Part shown: piece after piece, positions 47,777 through 56,325 of the stretch
Position numbering within the stretch: the first letter of the stretch is position 1
How the letters are laid out: every line of letters begins with the position of its first letter
Assembly: GCA_003349885.1 (NCBI GenBank)
Contig: QFXC01000013.1
Coordinates: 730,555-794,554, forward strand
Reading direction: 5' to 3'
Source of the DNA: an endosymbiont of Galathealinum brachiosum
Lineage (GTDB): Bacteria > Pseudomonadota > Gammaproteobacteria > SZUA-229
DNA length: 64,000 nt
Made by a program: the position numbers and the translations under genes
The notes under the pieces: generated by a model
Told to the model about the DNA's origin: nothing
The model's input: only the letters and a program-made list of their open reading frames with translations
Databases searched by the model: none

Positions 47777-47830
47777 ACTTTTCAGTTTAAATTACAGATA
47801 AAAATTCACACTGCCGTGGAACACTTCCCT

Positions 47831-47970
47831 CGGGGAAAGAACGCTGCTTTTTGCGCTCTGTCCCCTTAACCCATACCACTAAAAACTGACAGTGCAAATA
47901 CCCAGCTCCGTAAAACTCTTGATGGCATCAGTAAGGGGACGGAGCGCAAAAAATGCGATCCATCCCCAAG
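47831..47970. repeat. Dispersed palindromic repeat, element C
   Basis: This palindrome lies between the convergent ends of the damX-like gene and the hydantoinase-type gene. Arms at 47849-47869 and 47931-47951 pair at about 19 of 21 bases, around TTTTGCGCTCTGTCCCCTTA. The arm 47842-47866 matches element B (32557-32581, reverse) at 24 of 25. The right arm (47924-47967) resembles element D at 63760-63802. Confidence 0.78.
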
Positions 47971-48004
47971 TGATACAAGTTTTGACTAACAACTAAAATG
48001 AAGT

Positions 48005-49543
48005 TTAATCTTTTGTATACCCACCACCACCGGGTGTTTTAATTGTTAAACGGTCACCTGCTTTTAACAGGCGTGAAAACTTTGCAGAACAACGCTCTCC
48101 ATTTATCAGGTTTTCTCCCACTGCACCGTCACTCGCATTAATTCCCCACGGCGCATTTTTTCTCCTTTCTGTTAACAGAGTGACATGAGTATCCTGTAAT
48201 AATGTAAATGACCGGATAAGTCCTTCTCCACCTGAGAACTCACCTTCACCTGCAGCTCCTTTTCTTAATGCATACTCATTTACCCTGAGTGGATAATTCA
48301 TTTCAAGCACTTCAATCGGCGTATTGAGCGTATTAGTCATATGAGTCTGCACACCACTTAATCCATTAAACAAAGCATTGGCCCCCATACCGCCGCCTAT
48401 CGTTTCATAATAATCCCATGCTTTATTATTGCTGGTCGCAACCGCGCCCATTGCCAGATTATTCATACTGCCATGGCTGGCAGCAGGCAGTTTTTCGGGT
48501 ATCGTTTTTACTAACGCACCAATAATCACATCAACGATTCGAGTACTGGTTTCAACGTTACCTGCGGCAACCGCGGCCGGGCGACTGGCATTGAGCAAAC
48601 ACCCCTCAGGAGCTGATAAACTGATATGCCGAAAACTACCCGCACATGCCGGGGTATAATCAGGCATCAAACAACGAAAAACATAATAAACCGCGGCCGC
48701 TGCAACGGATAACGGGCAATTAATATTACCTTTGACCTGATTCGCAGTACCCGCAAAATCCACCATAATTGATGATTCATTAACCGTAATGGTTGCTTTG
48801 ATTTTTATATCTATATTGCCCTGCCCATCATCGTCCATAACATCCGTAAAGTTATAAACACCCGGGGTAATTTCTTTTGTTGCATCTCTGGCAATACTGG
48901 CTGCATAGTCATTTAAGGCAATTAAAGCCTGTTCATACAGTTTTATTCCAAGACCTGAGATTAACTCCTGCAAACGCAGCAGGCCTCTTCTATTTGCACT
49001 GATTTGTGCCGAAAAATCACCATGAGACTGTTGAGGATTTTTTAATACAGACAATAGTTCATCCATAACATCGGCATCAACCCTGTCATTTTTTAGTAAA
49101 TGAGTTGGAGGTATTATCAACCCTTCCTGACTTAACTCAGAAGATACCGGCATGGAACCGGGGCTATCAGCTCCAATATCTGCATGATGAGCTCGATTTG
49201 CGACAAAGCCCAATAGACTTTCCTCAAAAAATACCGGTGCAATCAATGTTATATCAGGTAGATGCGTACCACCGAGGTAAGGATCATTTAACACCACCAT
49301 ATCCCCTGGCTCCCAGTTGATCGCACGCACTATATCCCGGGCGGCATACGCCATACTGCCAAGATGCACTGGAATATGTGCAGCCTGTGCGCATAACTCT
49401 CCCTGCGCATCAAATACGGCGCATGAATAATCCAGACGATCTTTGATATTGGGTGAAAATGCGACCCGCTGAAGTACCGCACCCATTTCGTCACATACGG
49501 CCTCAATCCGGCTGGAGAACACACTTAACGCTATAACATCCAT
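48005..49543 (-). CDS. Hydantoinase B/oxoprolinase family protein
   Basis: The 512-residue protein is of the HyuB/oxoprolinase-B family. Signatures include FSPNIKDRLDYSCAVFDAQGELCAQAAHIPVHLGSM, GDMVVLNDPYLGGTHLPDITLIAPVF, NRAHHADIGADSPGSMP and, near the C-terminus, GGEGLIRSF and TPGGGGY. Such proteins are subunits of ATP-dependent 5-oxoprolinase or hydantoinase, acetone carboxylase-like complexes. The usual HyuA partner is absent here, so it is an orphan in this window. The ATG at 49543 is taken; an in-frame TTG or other start upstream would add six residues. It is divergent from the PuuD-like gene. Confidence 0.88.
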   Translation of the reverse strand: MDVIALSVFSSRIEAVCDEMGAVLQRVAFSPNIKDRLDYSCAVFDAQGELCAQAAHIPVHLGSMAYAARDIVRAINWEPGDMVVLNDPYLGGTHLPDITLIAPVFFEESLLGFVANRAHHADIGADSPGSMPVSSELSQEGLIIPPTHLLKNDRVDADVMDELLSVLKNPQQSHGDFSAQISANRRGLLRLQELISGLGIKLYEQALIALNDYAASIARDATKEITPGVYNFTDVMDDDGQGNIDIKIKATITVNESSIMVDFAGTANQVKGNINCPLSVAAAAVYYVFRCLMPDYTPACAGSFRHISLSAPEGCLLNASRPAAVAAGNVETSTRIVDVIIGALVKTIPEKLPAASHGSMNNLAMGAVATSNNKAWDYYETIGGGMGANALFNGLSGVQTHMTNTLNTPIEVLEMNYPLRVNEYALRKGAAGEGEFSGGEGLIRSFTLLQDTHVTLLTERRKNAPWGINASDGAVGENLINGERCSAKFSRLLKAGDRLTIKTPGGGGYTKD

Positions 49544-49582
49544 TGAAAACCCTAAAAACAATGATATAAGTCAAATAATACC

Positions 49583-49611
49583 TTGAAAAACAGACGCTTC
49601 TCACTTATCTT
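49583..49611 (+). promoter_or_regulatory. Candidate sigma70 promoter for the PuuD-like gene
   Basis: TTGAAA (49583-49588), 17 bp spacer, TATCTT (49606-49611). It lies 55-83 bases before the ATG at 49666, with an ACAGGAA ribosome site in the leader. Confidence 0.5.
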
Positions 49612-49665
49612 AATGCCCAACTAAAACACTCAAGTATTTTAACTGAAAATTAACAGGAAATTATT

Positions 49666-50262
49666 ATGAATCCTTTATTATCTATCAAAGGCACAATTGC
49701 CGTTGGTTTTATTCTTGCTATGGCAGTAGCATTTGGCATGGGAACTCTAGAAACATTTAAAGGCATAGCAACAGTCTGGTTACATATTGCTGCTGGTATT
49801 ACCTGGATCGGCTTACTGTACTACTTTAACTTTGTTCAAGTACCCGGTGTTGGTGCAGCATTAGCTAACCCAGATGGTCCACAGCCAGCAGCGATCAACA
49901 AATACATCGCGCCTACTGCATTACTTTGGTTCCGTATGGCAGCAGCCGTAACGTGGTTAGCTGGTATGGCATTATTAGCACAGCCTAAATTTTCTGCATT
50001 AGGCGGCGTTGTAGGTGCCTTCACATTCCAGGAAGGTATGCAAGTTATTGGTCTAGGCGCATGGTTAGGTACAATTATGTTATTTAACGTATGGGTACTG
50101 ATCTGGCCTAACCAGAAGAAAATTCTAGGCCTTGACGGTCTTACTCATGAAGCAGATGTAATTGCAGGTGCTAAGAAAATTGCCCTACTAGCGTCTCGTA
50201 CCAACACTGTACTATCTCTACCGATGCTATTATGCATGGTAGGTTCTGCTCACGGGCTATAA
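49666..50262 (+). CDS. PuuD-like (DUF989) inner-membrane protein
   Basis: The 198-residue protein has about five hydrophobic segments and resembles the membrane part of urate hydroxylase PuuD, a fusion of a DUF989 membrane domain and cytochrome c in some bacteria. VWLHIAAGITWIGLLYYFNFVQVPG and the NKYIAPTALLWFRMAAAVTWLAGMALL segments are diagnostic, with His in the first TM block. No cytochrome c domain follows. The function of the stand-alone form is not established. Good promoter, strong ribosome site and strong terminator suggest high expression. It is divergent from the hydantoinase-type gene. Confidence 0.78.
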   Translation: MNPLLSIKGTIAVGFILAMAVAFGMGTLETFKGIATVWLHIAAGITWIGLLYYFNFVQVPGVGAALANPDGPQPAAINKYIAPTALLWFRMAAAVTWLAGMALLAQPKFSALGGVVGAFTFQEGMQVIGLGAWLGTIMLFNVWVLIWPNQKKILGLDGLTHEADVIAGAKKIALLASRTNTVLSLPMLLCMVGSAHGL

Positions 50263-50300
50263 GAAATAATTAAGGTTATTTTTGCTTAACCTTAATTATG

Positions 50301-50337
50301 AAAAAAGGCAGTCCAGTTTCTGGACTGCCTTTTTTTT
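50301..50337 (+). terminator. Rho-independent terminator
   Basis: AAAAAAGGCAGTCCAG, loop TTT, CTGGACTGCCTTTTTTTT: a 16 bp stem plus T-tract, 38 bases after the PuuD-like stop. Confidence 0.95.
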
Positions 50338-50417
50338 CGTCTCGAATAAAACGACCTGACGAGGTAAATACTTAAATACTGGTCTATTCTTTACAGTCAT
50401 ACAAACGGTAAAAACAC

Positions 50418-51278
50418 ATGACCAGTAAAAAACAGTCCTCATTTTTTAACGCCTGCCTCACCTGCCTGCTTTTGCTTACATCATTACAAATAGCCTATAC
50501 ATCAATTTCTTCTGCTGAAGATTTACCGGTCTTCACTTTAGGCGTCATCCCGCAGTTCAAAATGCACCGTATGCATGCAATATGGCAACCCGTGATAAAA
50601 AACCTTGAGAAAAGGACAGGATTTAAAATTAAATTAATCGTCCCAAATAGCATCCCTGAATTTGAGGGTCGCCTGTTATCAGGTGAATTTGATTTTGCTT
50701 ATATGAACCCTTATGAAGTTTTACTCGCAAATAAATCAGCAGGTTATTTACCCGTCGCATTTGATAAAAGCCGCAAACTTCAGGGCATCATTGTGGCAAA
50801 GAAAAATGGGGATATTCGTGATATTTCGCAACTCGATGGCAAAGATGTTGCGTTCCCGTCATTTAATGCGCTGGGTGCGTCACTACTAGTGCGAGCTGAA
50901 CTTAAGGATAAACATAATATAACAGTTAATAGCCGTTATTTACGCTCTCATGACAGCGTTTACTTTAATGTTGTGCAAGGGAATATCTCCGCAGGTGGTG
51001 GTGTTCAGAAGTCGCTGGCCAATCAACCTTCCATGTTACAGAGCAAACTAAAAGTCATATATAAAACGCAGGAGGTATCGGCCCATCCATTTGCCGTACA
51101 CCCACGGATTAAAAAAAATATTAGTCAGCATTTTTATCAGGCCCTACTTGATATGAGCCAGACCCCTGATGGGTTAAAAAAACTAGAAAGGATTCCTTTA
51201 TCCAGTATTTCACCGGCAAAACTAACAGACTATAAAGCACTCTCAAACATGCAACTGCATCGATATTACTCACAATAA
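50418..51278 (+). CDS. PhnD-type phosphonate/phosphite-like ABC substrate-binding protein
   Basis: The 286-residue protein has a signal peptide (FNACLTCLLLLTSLQIAYTSISSAED) and matches periplasmic-binding proteins of the PhnD type: TLGVIPQFKMHRMHAIWQPVIKNLEKRTG, EFEGRLLSGEFDFAYMNPYEVLLANKSAGYLPVAFDK, and GKDVAFPSFNALGASLLVRAEL. No ABC permease or ATPase gene is nearby. Some members sense ligands for kinases or other regulators, so transport cannot be assumed. Its ligand is unknown. It ends 155 bp before argD. Confidence 0.87.
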   Translation: MTSKKQSSFFNACLTCLLLLTSLQIAYTSISSAEDLPVFTLGVIPQFKMHRMHAIWQPVIKNLEKRTGFKIKLIVPNSIPEFEGRLLSGEFDFAYMNPYEVLLANKSAGYLPVAFDKSRKLQGIIVAKKNGDIRDISQLDGKDVAFPSFNALGASLLVRAELKDKHNITVNSRYLRSHDSVYFNVVQGNISAGGGVQKSLANQPSMLQSKLKVIYKTQEVSAHPFAVHPRIKKNISQHFYQALLDMSQTPDGLKKLERIPLSSISPAKLTDYKALSNMQLHRYYSQ

Positions 51279-51322
51279 TAAGCCAGACACTCACATCAGA
51301 TTATCTCTTACTCATCTATAAT

Positions 51323-51350
51323 TTGAAAAAGCTGCAAAGACTAGTATAAT
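51323..51350 (+). promoter_or_regulatory. Candidate sigma70 promoter for argD
   Basis: TTGAAA (51323-51328), 16 bp spacer, perfect TATAAT (51345-51350). It would start transcription near 51357. No clear ArgR operator is seen. Confidence 0.65.
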
Positions 51351-51359
51351 TACGCGTTT

Positions 51360-51384
51360 CGCGGCAGCATTTACTGCCGTTTTT
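51360..51384 (+). terminator. Terminator-like hairpin in the argD leader
   Basis: CGGCAG (51362-51367) and CTGCCG (51374-51379) form a GC-rich stem with a 6-base loop, immediately followed by TTTTT. It lies 4-30 bases after the predicted start of transcription and 50 bases before argD. It could attenuate argD transcription or close an upstream short transcript. Confidence 0.55.
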
Positions 51385-51433
51385 GCATTTTGGGCACATT
51401 AAAAACTAAAGCTGGAATTTAGCTGGATAACAA

Positions 51434-52612
51434 ATGAGTGGATCTGATCATCTAATGAAAACCTATGCTCCTCTTGATGTCTGTTTTGACAGAGGTGAGG
51501 GCGTCTACCTGTATGATGACAAAGGTACAGAGTATCTGGATGCACTGGCGGGAATAGCCGTATGTGGCCTGGGTCATGCTCACCCGACTGTAACCAGCGC
51601 AATTCAGAGTCAGGCAGAAAAACTGTTGCATACATCAAATCTGTACTGCATCCAGAACCAGCAGCAATTAGCCGATAACCTGTGTCATGTTTCAGGTATG
51701 GAGCGGATATTTTTCTCCAACTCTGGTGCCGAAGCAAATGAAGCAGCGATAAAACTGGCAAGACTTTATGGTAACCAGCAGGATATTGAGAACCCCTCTA
51801 TTATCGTTACCGACGGTAGTTTTCATGGCCGCACACTGGCAACCTTAAGTGCCACAGGTAATCGTAAGGTTCATGCAGGCTTTGAGCCTCTGGTAAGTGG
51901 TTTTATCCGCGCCCCATACAATGATGTTGAAGCGATTAAATCAATTGCTCAAAACAGCAGTAACACAGTAGCTGTACTGGTAGAACCCATTCAGGGTGAA
52001 GGTGGTATAACACTACCTGATGAGAATTATTTAACTGAATTACGCGCCATCTGCGATGAGAACAACTGGTTATTAATGCTTGATGAAATTCAAACAGGCA
52101 TGGGCAGAACAGGCGCATGGTTTGCCTTTCAGCATAACAATATCAAACCTGATGTTATGACACTCGCCAAAGGTCTGGGTAATGGCGTACCGATTGGTGC
52201 CTGCCTGGCTCACGGCAAAGCTGCTGAGTTATTTCAACCGGGCAACCATGGCTCAACTTTTGGTGGTAACCCTCTGGCTTGCGCAGCGGCCAATGCAGTT
52301 ATAGAAACTATTACTAAAGACGACTTATGCAAACGAGCAGATGAGCTTGGCAGAAGAATGCTTAATGGTTTTGAAGAACAGCTTAAAGGGCTTACATCTG
52401 TTAATTCGATTCGCGGAAAAGGCCTGATGATAGGCATTGAACTGGATCGAGACTGCCCTGAACTGGTTGCTCAAGCACTGGCTAAACATTGCTTAATCAA
52501 TGTCACTGCCGGCAGTGTTGTACGCCTGCTTCCACCACTCATTTTGTCTGATGAACAGGCTGATACCATTGTTAATCTGGTCAGCTCGTTAATTAAAGAC
52601 TTTTTAAACTAA
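51434..52612 (+). CDS. argD: Acetylornithine aminotransferase
   Basis: ArgD transaminates N-acetylglutamate semialdehyde in arginine synthesis, and often serves in lysine synthesis. The 392-residue class III PLP enzyme has FSNSGAEANEAAIKLAR, DGSFHGRTLATLSATG, LDEIQTGMGRTGAWFA, and the PLP Lys246 in VMTLAKGLGNGVPIGACLA. The N-terminus MSGSDHLMKTYAPLDVCFDRGEG is typical. argF follows by 21 bp, so the two make an operon from ornithine to citrulline. Confidence 0.95.
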   Translation: MSGSDHLMKTYAPLDVCFDRGEGVYLYDDKGTEYLDALAGIAVCGLGHAHPTVTSAIQSQAEKLLHTSNLYCIQNQQQLADNLCHVSGMERIFFSNSGAEANEAAIKLARLYGNQQDIENPSIIVTDGSFHGRTLATLSATGNRKVHAGFEPLVSGFIRAPYNDVEAIKSIAQNSSNTVAVLVEPIQGEGGITLPDENYLTELRAICDENNWLLMLDEIQTGMGRTGAWFAFQHNNIKPDVMTLAKGLGNGVPIGACLAHGKAAELFQPGNHGSTFGGNPLACAAANAVIETITKDDLCKRADELGRRMLNGFEEQLKGLTSVNSIRGKGLMIGIELDRDCPELVAQALAKHCLINVTAGSVVRLLPPLILSDEQADTIVNLVSSLIKDFLN

Positions 52613-52633
52613 TTTAATAAGCGGAGACGCCCA

Positions 52634-53542
52634 ATGGCGACGCGTCATTTTTTAAGCCTACTCGACCTCAACCCTACTGAACTCAAGCAACTAATTAAGC
52701 GCGCAAGCGAACTTAAAAAGATGCAACATGCTGGTGAGGTTTATGAACCATTAAAAAACAAAGTGCTGGCAATGATTTTTGAAAAGTCATCTACCCGCAC
52801 CCGGGTTTCATTTGAAGCAGGAATGGTACAGCTGGGCGGTCACGCCATGTTTTTATCACCAAGAGATACTCAACTAGGTCGTGGCGAACCCATTGAAGAC
52901 ACTGCGCGCGTATTATCAAGCATGGTCGACATTATAATGGTGCGAACCTTTGAGCATGAGAAGATAACAACGCTCGCTAAATACTCATCTGTACCTGTTA
53001 TAAATGGTTTAACTGACTGGCTTCATCCCTGCCAGTTACTGGCTGATATGCAGGCATGGTCAGAGCATCGAGGAGATATGCAGGGAAAAACGGCAACTTA
53101 TGTTGGTGATGGCAATAACATGTGCCATTCCTATATCAATGCAGCACGTCAGCTAGATTTTAATTTAAATATCGCCTGTCCTGAAGGTTATGATCCTGAC
53201 CCTGAGCTTGTTAAAGCAGCCGGTGACAGAGTTAACATCATCAGAAACCCCAAAGAAGCCTGTGAAAATGTAGATATGATCGTGACTGATGTCTGGGCCA
53301 GCATGGGTCAGGAAGAAGAACAAAAAGTACGTGAAGCTGCATTTGCTAATTTTCAGGTAAATGATGAACTAATGGGCGTTGCGAATAAAGATGCCCTGTT
53401 TATGCACTGCCTGCCAGCTCATCGGGGCGAAGAAGTCAGCGCCAGCGTTATCGATGGAAAACAAAGTGTAGTGTGGGATGAGGCAGAAAATCGTCTGCAC
53501 GCTCAAAAAGCATTACTTGAGTTTTTACTAACCTCTGATTAG
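52634..53542 (+). CDS. argF: Ornithine carbamoyltransferase
   Basis: ArgF joins ornithine and carbamoyl phosphate to citrulline. The 302-residue protein has the carbamoyl-phosphate motif STRTR (53-57), [12 protein letters not shown], and the ornithine-binding [11 protein letters not shown] and [12 protein letters not shown] motifs. The start ATG follows a GCGGAGACGC ribosome site. A palindrome TAGGGGAATCTTCCCCTA at 53556-53573 follows the stop. Confidence 0.97.
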   Translation: MATRHFLSLLDLNPTELKQLIKRASELKKMQHAGEVYEPLKNKVLAMIFEKSSTRTRVSFEAGMVQLGGHAMFLSPRDTQLGRGEPIEDTARVLSSMVDIIMVRTFEHEKITTLAKYSSVPVINGLTDWLHPCQLLADMQAWSEHRGDMQGKTATYVGDGNNMCHSYINAARQLDFNLNIACPEGYDPDPELVKAAGDRVNIIRNPKEACENVDMIVTDVWASMGQEEEQKVREAAFANFQVNDELMGVANKDALFMHCLPAHRGEEVSASVIDGKQSVVWDEAENRLHAQKALLEFLLTSD

Positions 53543-53555
53543 CCTGTTATCAACG

Positions 53556-53573
53556 TAGGGGAATCTTCCCCTA
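53556..53573. terminator. Short palindrome between argF and pilZ
   Basis: TAGGGGAA and TTCCCCTA form a perfect 8 bp stem with a 2-base loop between the argF stop and the PilZ stop on the opposite strand. It lacks a T-tract on either side, so it is a weak or transcript-stabilising hairpin. Confidence 0.45.
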
Positions 53574-53984
53574 TGCAGTCTGCGTCTTACGTAGTTTAAG
53601 GTATTTTTCTAAGACCTTATCCGTATCTTTAGCAAACTCGGTATACACAAAAGCCAGCCCATATAAACTCCGGCTCCCTATCACGATAGAACGTACAATC
53701 CTGGCTTTAACCAGCACTCTTTTGAATTCATCAGTAAAAGGCAGATCAAATGCCAGTTCAAAAACCTTACCCTCATCTGCTGGTGCGCCATATTCTATAT
53801 AAATCCCGCCCATTGAAAGATCAACAGCCTGCCCATGAACGATGGATCCATCAGAAAGCCGTATGAAAACCTTTAAACTAACTCTAAATCGCTCATGACT
53901 TCTCTGTTCAGAAGGATCTGGCGCTTTTTCTGGCACACTTTCGGCTGATACTTCCTCTTCCATATCAATAACTTCTTCTGCCAA
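53571..53984 (-). CDS. PilZ-domain cyclic di-GMP receptor
   Basis: The 137-residue protein has an acidic N-terminal tail and one PilZ domain. The cyclic di-GMP contact residues are intact: RSHER (RxxxR) before FRVSLKVFIRL, and DLSMGG (DxSxxG) in AVDLSMGGIYIEYG. It should therefore bind the second messenger. The start is TTG at 53984, supported by a GAAGGA site 7-8 bases upstream; an ATG at 53963 is the alternative. It ends against argF and is divergent from lptD across about 84 bp. Confidence 0.9.
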   Translation of the reverse strand: MAEEVIDMEEEVSAESVPEKAPDPSEQRSHERFRVSLKVFIRLSDGSIVHGQAVDLSMGGIYIEYGAPADEGKVFELAFDLPFTDEFKRVLVKARIVRSIVIGSRSLYGLAFVYTEFAKDTDKVLEKYLKLRKTQTA

Positions 53985-54068
53985 TGGATATTCCTTCTAC
54001 TAATTAGGTCCAATCAAGATACAATACGCGCATTAATAACAATCCACACCTGTAATCATCTAAGAATA

Positions 54069-56324
54069 ATGAATTTCAAGCATCTCTGTTTATATAGCAC
54101 CCTATTGGCCACCTCGCCAACACTGTTATGGGGATCTGATCAAGGTAACTATACCGGATCACTCGACTCCTGCCCTGCAGGTGACTACTCTGCTATCAAG
54201 TATAGTCCACCCCCGATATTTCCGGCTGATTCTATAGAATCAACAGACGTAAGTGCTGAACAGGTAAAAAATGCCGGTAAATCAGTTAGCACCTTTTCTG
54301 GTAATGTCGTGATAGAACGACATCAACTACGTTTACAAGCTGATACCGTTACACACAATAAAGATGCTCAAAAACTGGAACTGAACGGTAACATCCATGT
54401 CGATACTCAGAATATGGCACTGAGCGCAAGCAGCGGCTGGATGAACCTTGAGACCAGTGAAAGTGAATTTAAGGACAGCACTTACTATTTACCTGAAATG
54501 GGCCTAACGGGAAACACGCCTTTATTTAGTATCTCAGATGATAAAAGCACAATTCTACAGGACACACAATTTTCAACCTGTCCCACCAATAAACTCGACT
54601 GGCATATGGATACTGGCTGGCTTGAACTCGATCAGAGCACTGCAACCGGCACTGCAAAACACACTGTTTTCTGGTTAAGTGACGTACCTGTGTTTTATAT
54701 CCCATGGATTCAGTTTCCACTGGGTGACGAAAGACGCAGTGGTTTTTTAATGCCCGGCATTGGTTTAACCAACAAAAGCGGTTTCGAATTCAGCACTCCC
54801 TGGTACTGGAATATCGCACCTAACCAGGATGCAATTATTACCCCCACTCACTTACGTAAACGAGGAGCCATGCTCGCAACTGAGTACCGCTACTTAACTC
54901 AAAGCAGCAGGGGTAATCTCGATTTCGAATATTTAGACCGGGATAAAGAGTTCAATGACAGACGCTATCTTGTACACTTTGAAAATAAAAGCAACCTGAC
55001 AGAAAACTTAAACCTGAACCTGTTAGTTAATGATGCCTCAGACTCGGATTATTTACAGGATCTAGGCTCTAGTATTAATGTCGTTAATACAAGCCATCTG
55101 GAAAGAAATGCTAAATTAGATTATAAGAATGGCGCATGGAATGCAGGTTTAATGGTTCAGTCATATCAAACAATTGATGAAAATATTACACTTGATAACA
55201 GACCATACAAACGCCTTCCTCAGATCACACTAAACGGCAAGGGTGAACTTGCTGAAATGGATAACAGTTATCTTCTGGGCTCCCTTGATACTGAATGGAC
55301 TGAATTTGAACATGAAAATACCTTAAAAGCTCAGGGCTCACGATTTCATATTTATCCAAAACTAAGTCTGCCAATTGAAGGCAACGCATGGTTTGTTAAA
55401 CCCAGTGCCGGTTATATATTTACACAGTATGATACCACTGATAACTCAGGCAATGATGCCAACCTTGATAACCTTGGCCTGAGTGTATTCAGTCTGGATA
55501 GTGGATTATTTTTTGAACGTGACATAAGTGAAAGCCCCTTTTTGCAAACACTGGAACCACGCCTGTTTTATTTAAACATTCCGTTTGAAGACCAGTCTTT
55601 AAATCCTTTATTTGATACCTCAGAGCAGGACTTCAGTTTTGCGTCTCTATTTCGTGAAAATAGATTTAATGGCATCGACCGTGTTGGTGATGCCAACCAT
55701 TTAACACTGGCATTAAGTTCACGTATCATAAATAAAGAAACTGGCCGTGAACTTTTTAATATGAGTATTGGTCGTATTTATTACTTTGATGATCAACAGG
55801 TCACCTTAAACACAAATGACCCCGTTAATACATCTGATAGTTCTGACATCATTACTGAAATTGGTGGCAACCTTGATCTGTGGCGAGCCAGAGCAACTTA
55901 TCAATGGAATACAGAAACAAACACATCAGACAAACGCAGCATTCAGTTCAGTTATGCAGCCTCTGATGAAGCTGTATTCAATATAGGGTACCGTTTTCAT
56001 CGTGAAGAAATTGAAACAGAGAATCTGGAACAAACCGACATTTCATTTGCATGGCCATTTGCACAGAATTACTCGTTATTAACCCGTTGGAATTATTCCC
56101 TGACAGAAGAACGTGATAATGAAACATTAATAGGACTGCAATATGAATCCTGTTGCTGGGCATTACGTCTGGTTTCTCAACGTTATATTACAGATGATTT
56201 AGATGATCCTTACGACACGTCTATTATGCTTCAATTTGTGCTTAAAGGTTTCGGTAGCATTTCAGACAAAGACGCAACCAGCACACTCAAACATGCTATC
56301 CTTGGATATCAACCGGACTATTAA
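54069..56324 (+). CDS. lptD: LPS assembly protein LptD
   Basis: LptD is the outer-membrane barrel that inserts lipopolysaccharide. The 751-residue precursor has a signal peptide (about 1-22), an OstA/jelly-roll domain (STFSGNVVIERHQLRLQADTVTHNKDAQKLELNGNIHVDT) and a long C-terminal beta barrel with alternating strands. The CC pair near the C-terminus (QYESCCWALRLVSQRY) and an N-terminal Cys fit the usual disulfides. surA starts 1 bp after its stop, in the classical order. Confidence 0.95.
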   Translation: MNFKHLCLYSTLLATSPTLLWGSDQGNYTGSLDSCPAGDYSAIKYSPPPIFPADSIESTDVSAEQVKNAGKSVSTFSGNVVIERHQLRLQADTVTHNKDAQKLELNGNIHVDTQNMALSASSGWMNLETSESEFKDSTYYLPEMGLTGNTPLFSISDDKSTILQDTQFSTCPTNKLDWHMDTGWLELDQSTATGTAKHTVFWLSDVPVFYIPWIQFPLGDERRSGFLMPGIGLTNKSGFEFSTPWYWNIAPNQDAIITPTHLRKRGAMLATEYRYLTQSSRGNLDFEYLDRDKEFNDRRYLVHFENKSNLTENLNLNLLVNDASDSDYLQDLGSSINVVNTSHLERNAKLDYKNGAWNAGLMVQSYQTIDENITLDNRPYKRLPQITLNGKGELAEMDNSYLLGSLDTEWTEFEHENTLKAQGSRFHIYPKLSLPIEGNAWFVKPSAGYIFTQYDTTDNSGNDANLDNLGLSVFSLDSGLFFERDISESPFLQTLEPRLFYLNIPFEDQSLNPLFDTSEQDFSFASLFRENRFNGIDRVGDANHLTLALSSRIINKETGRELFNMSIGRIYYFDDQQVTLNTNDPVNTSDSSDIITEIGGNLDLWRARATYQWNTETNTSDKRSIQFSYAASDEAVFNIGYRFHREEIETENLEQTDISFAWPFAQNYSLLTRWNYSLTEERDNETLIGLQYESCCWALRLVSQRYITDDLDDPYDTSIMLQFVLKGFGSISDKDATSTLKHAILGYQPDY

Positions 56325-56325
56325 C

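Noticed and set aside
56203..56325. N-terminal extension of SurA inside lptD
   Set aside because: It would lack a signal peptide at the start; the ATG at 56326 begins a clear signal sequence.
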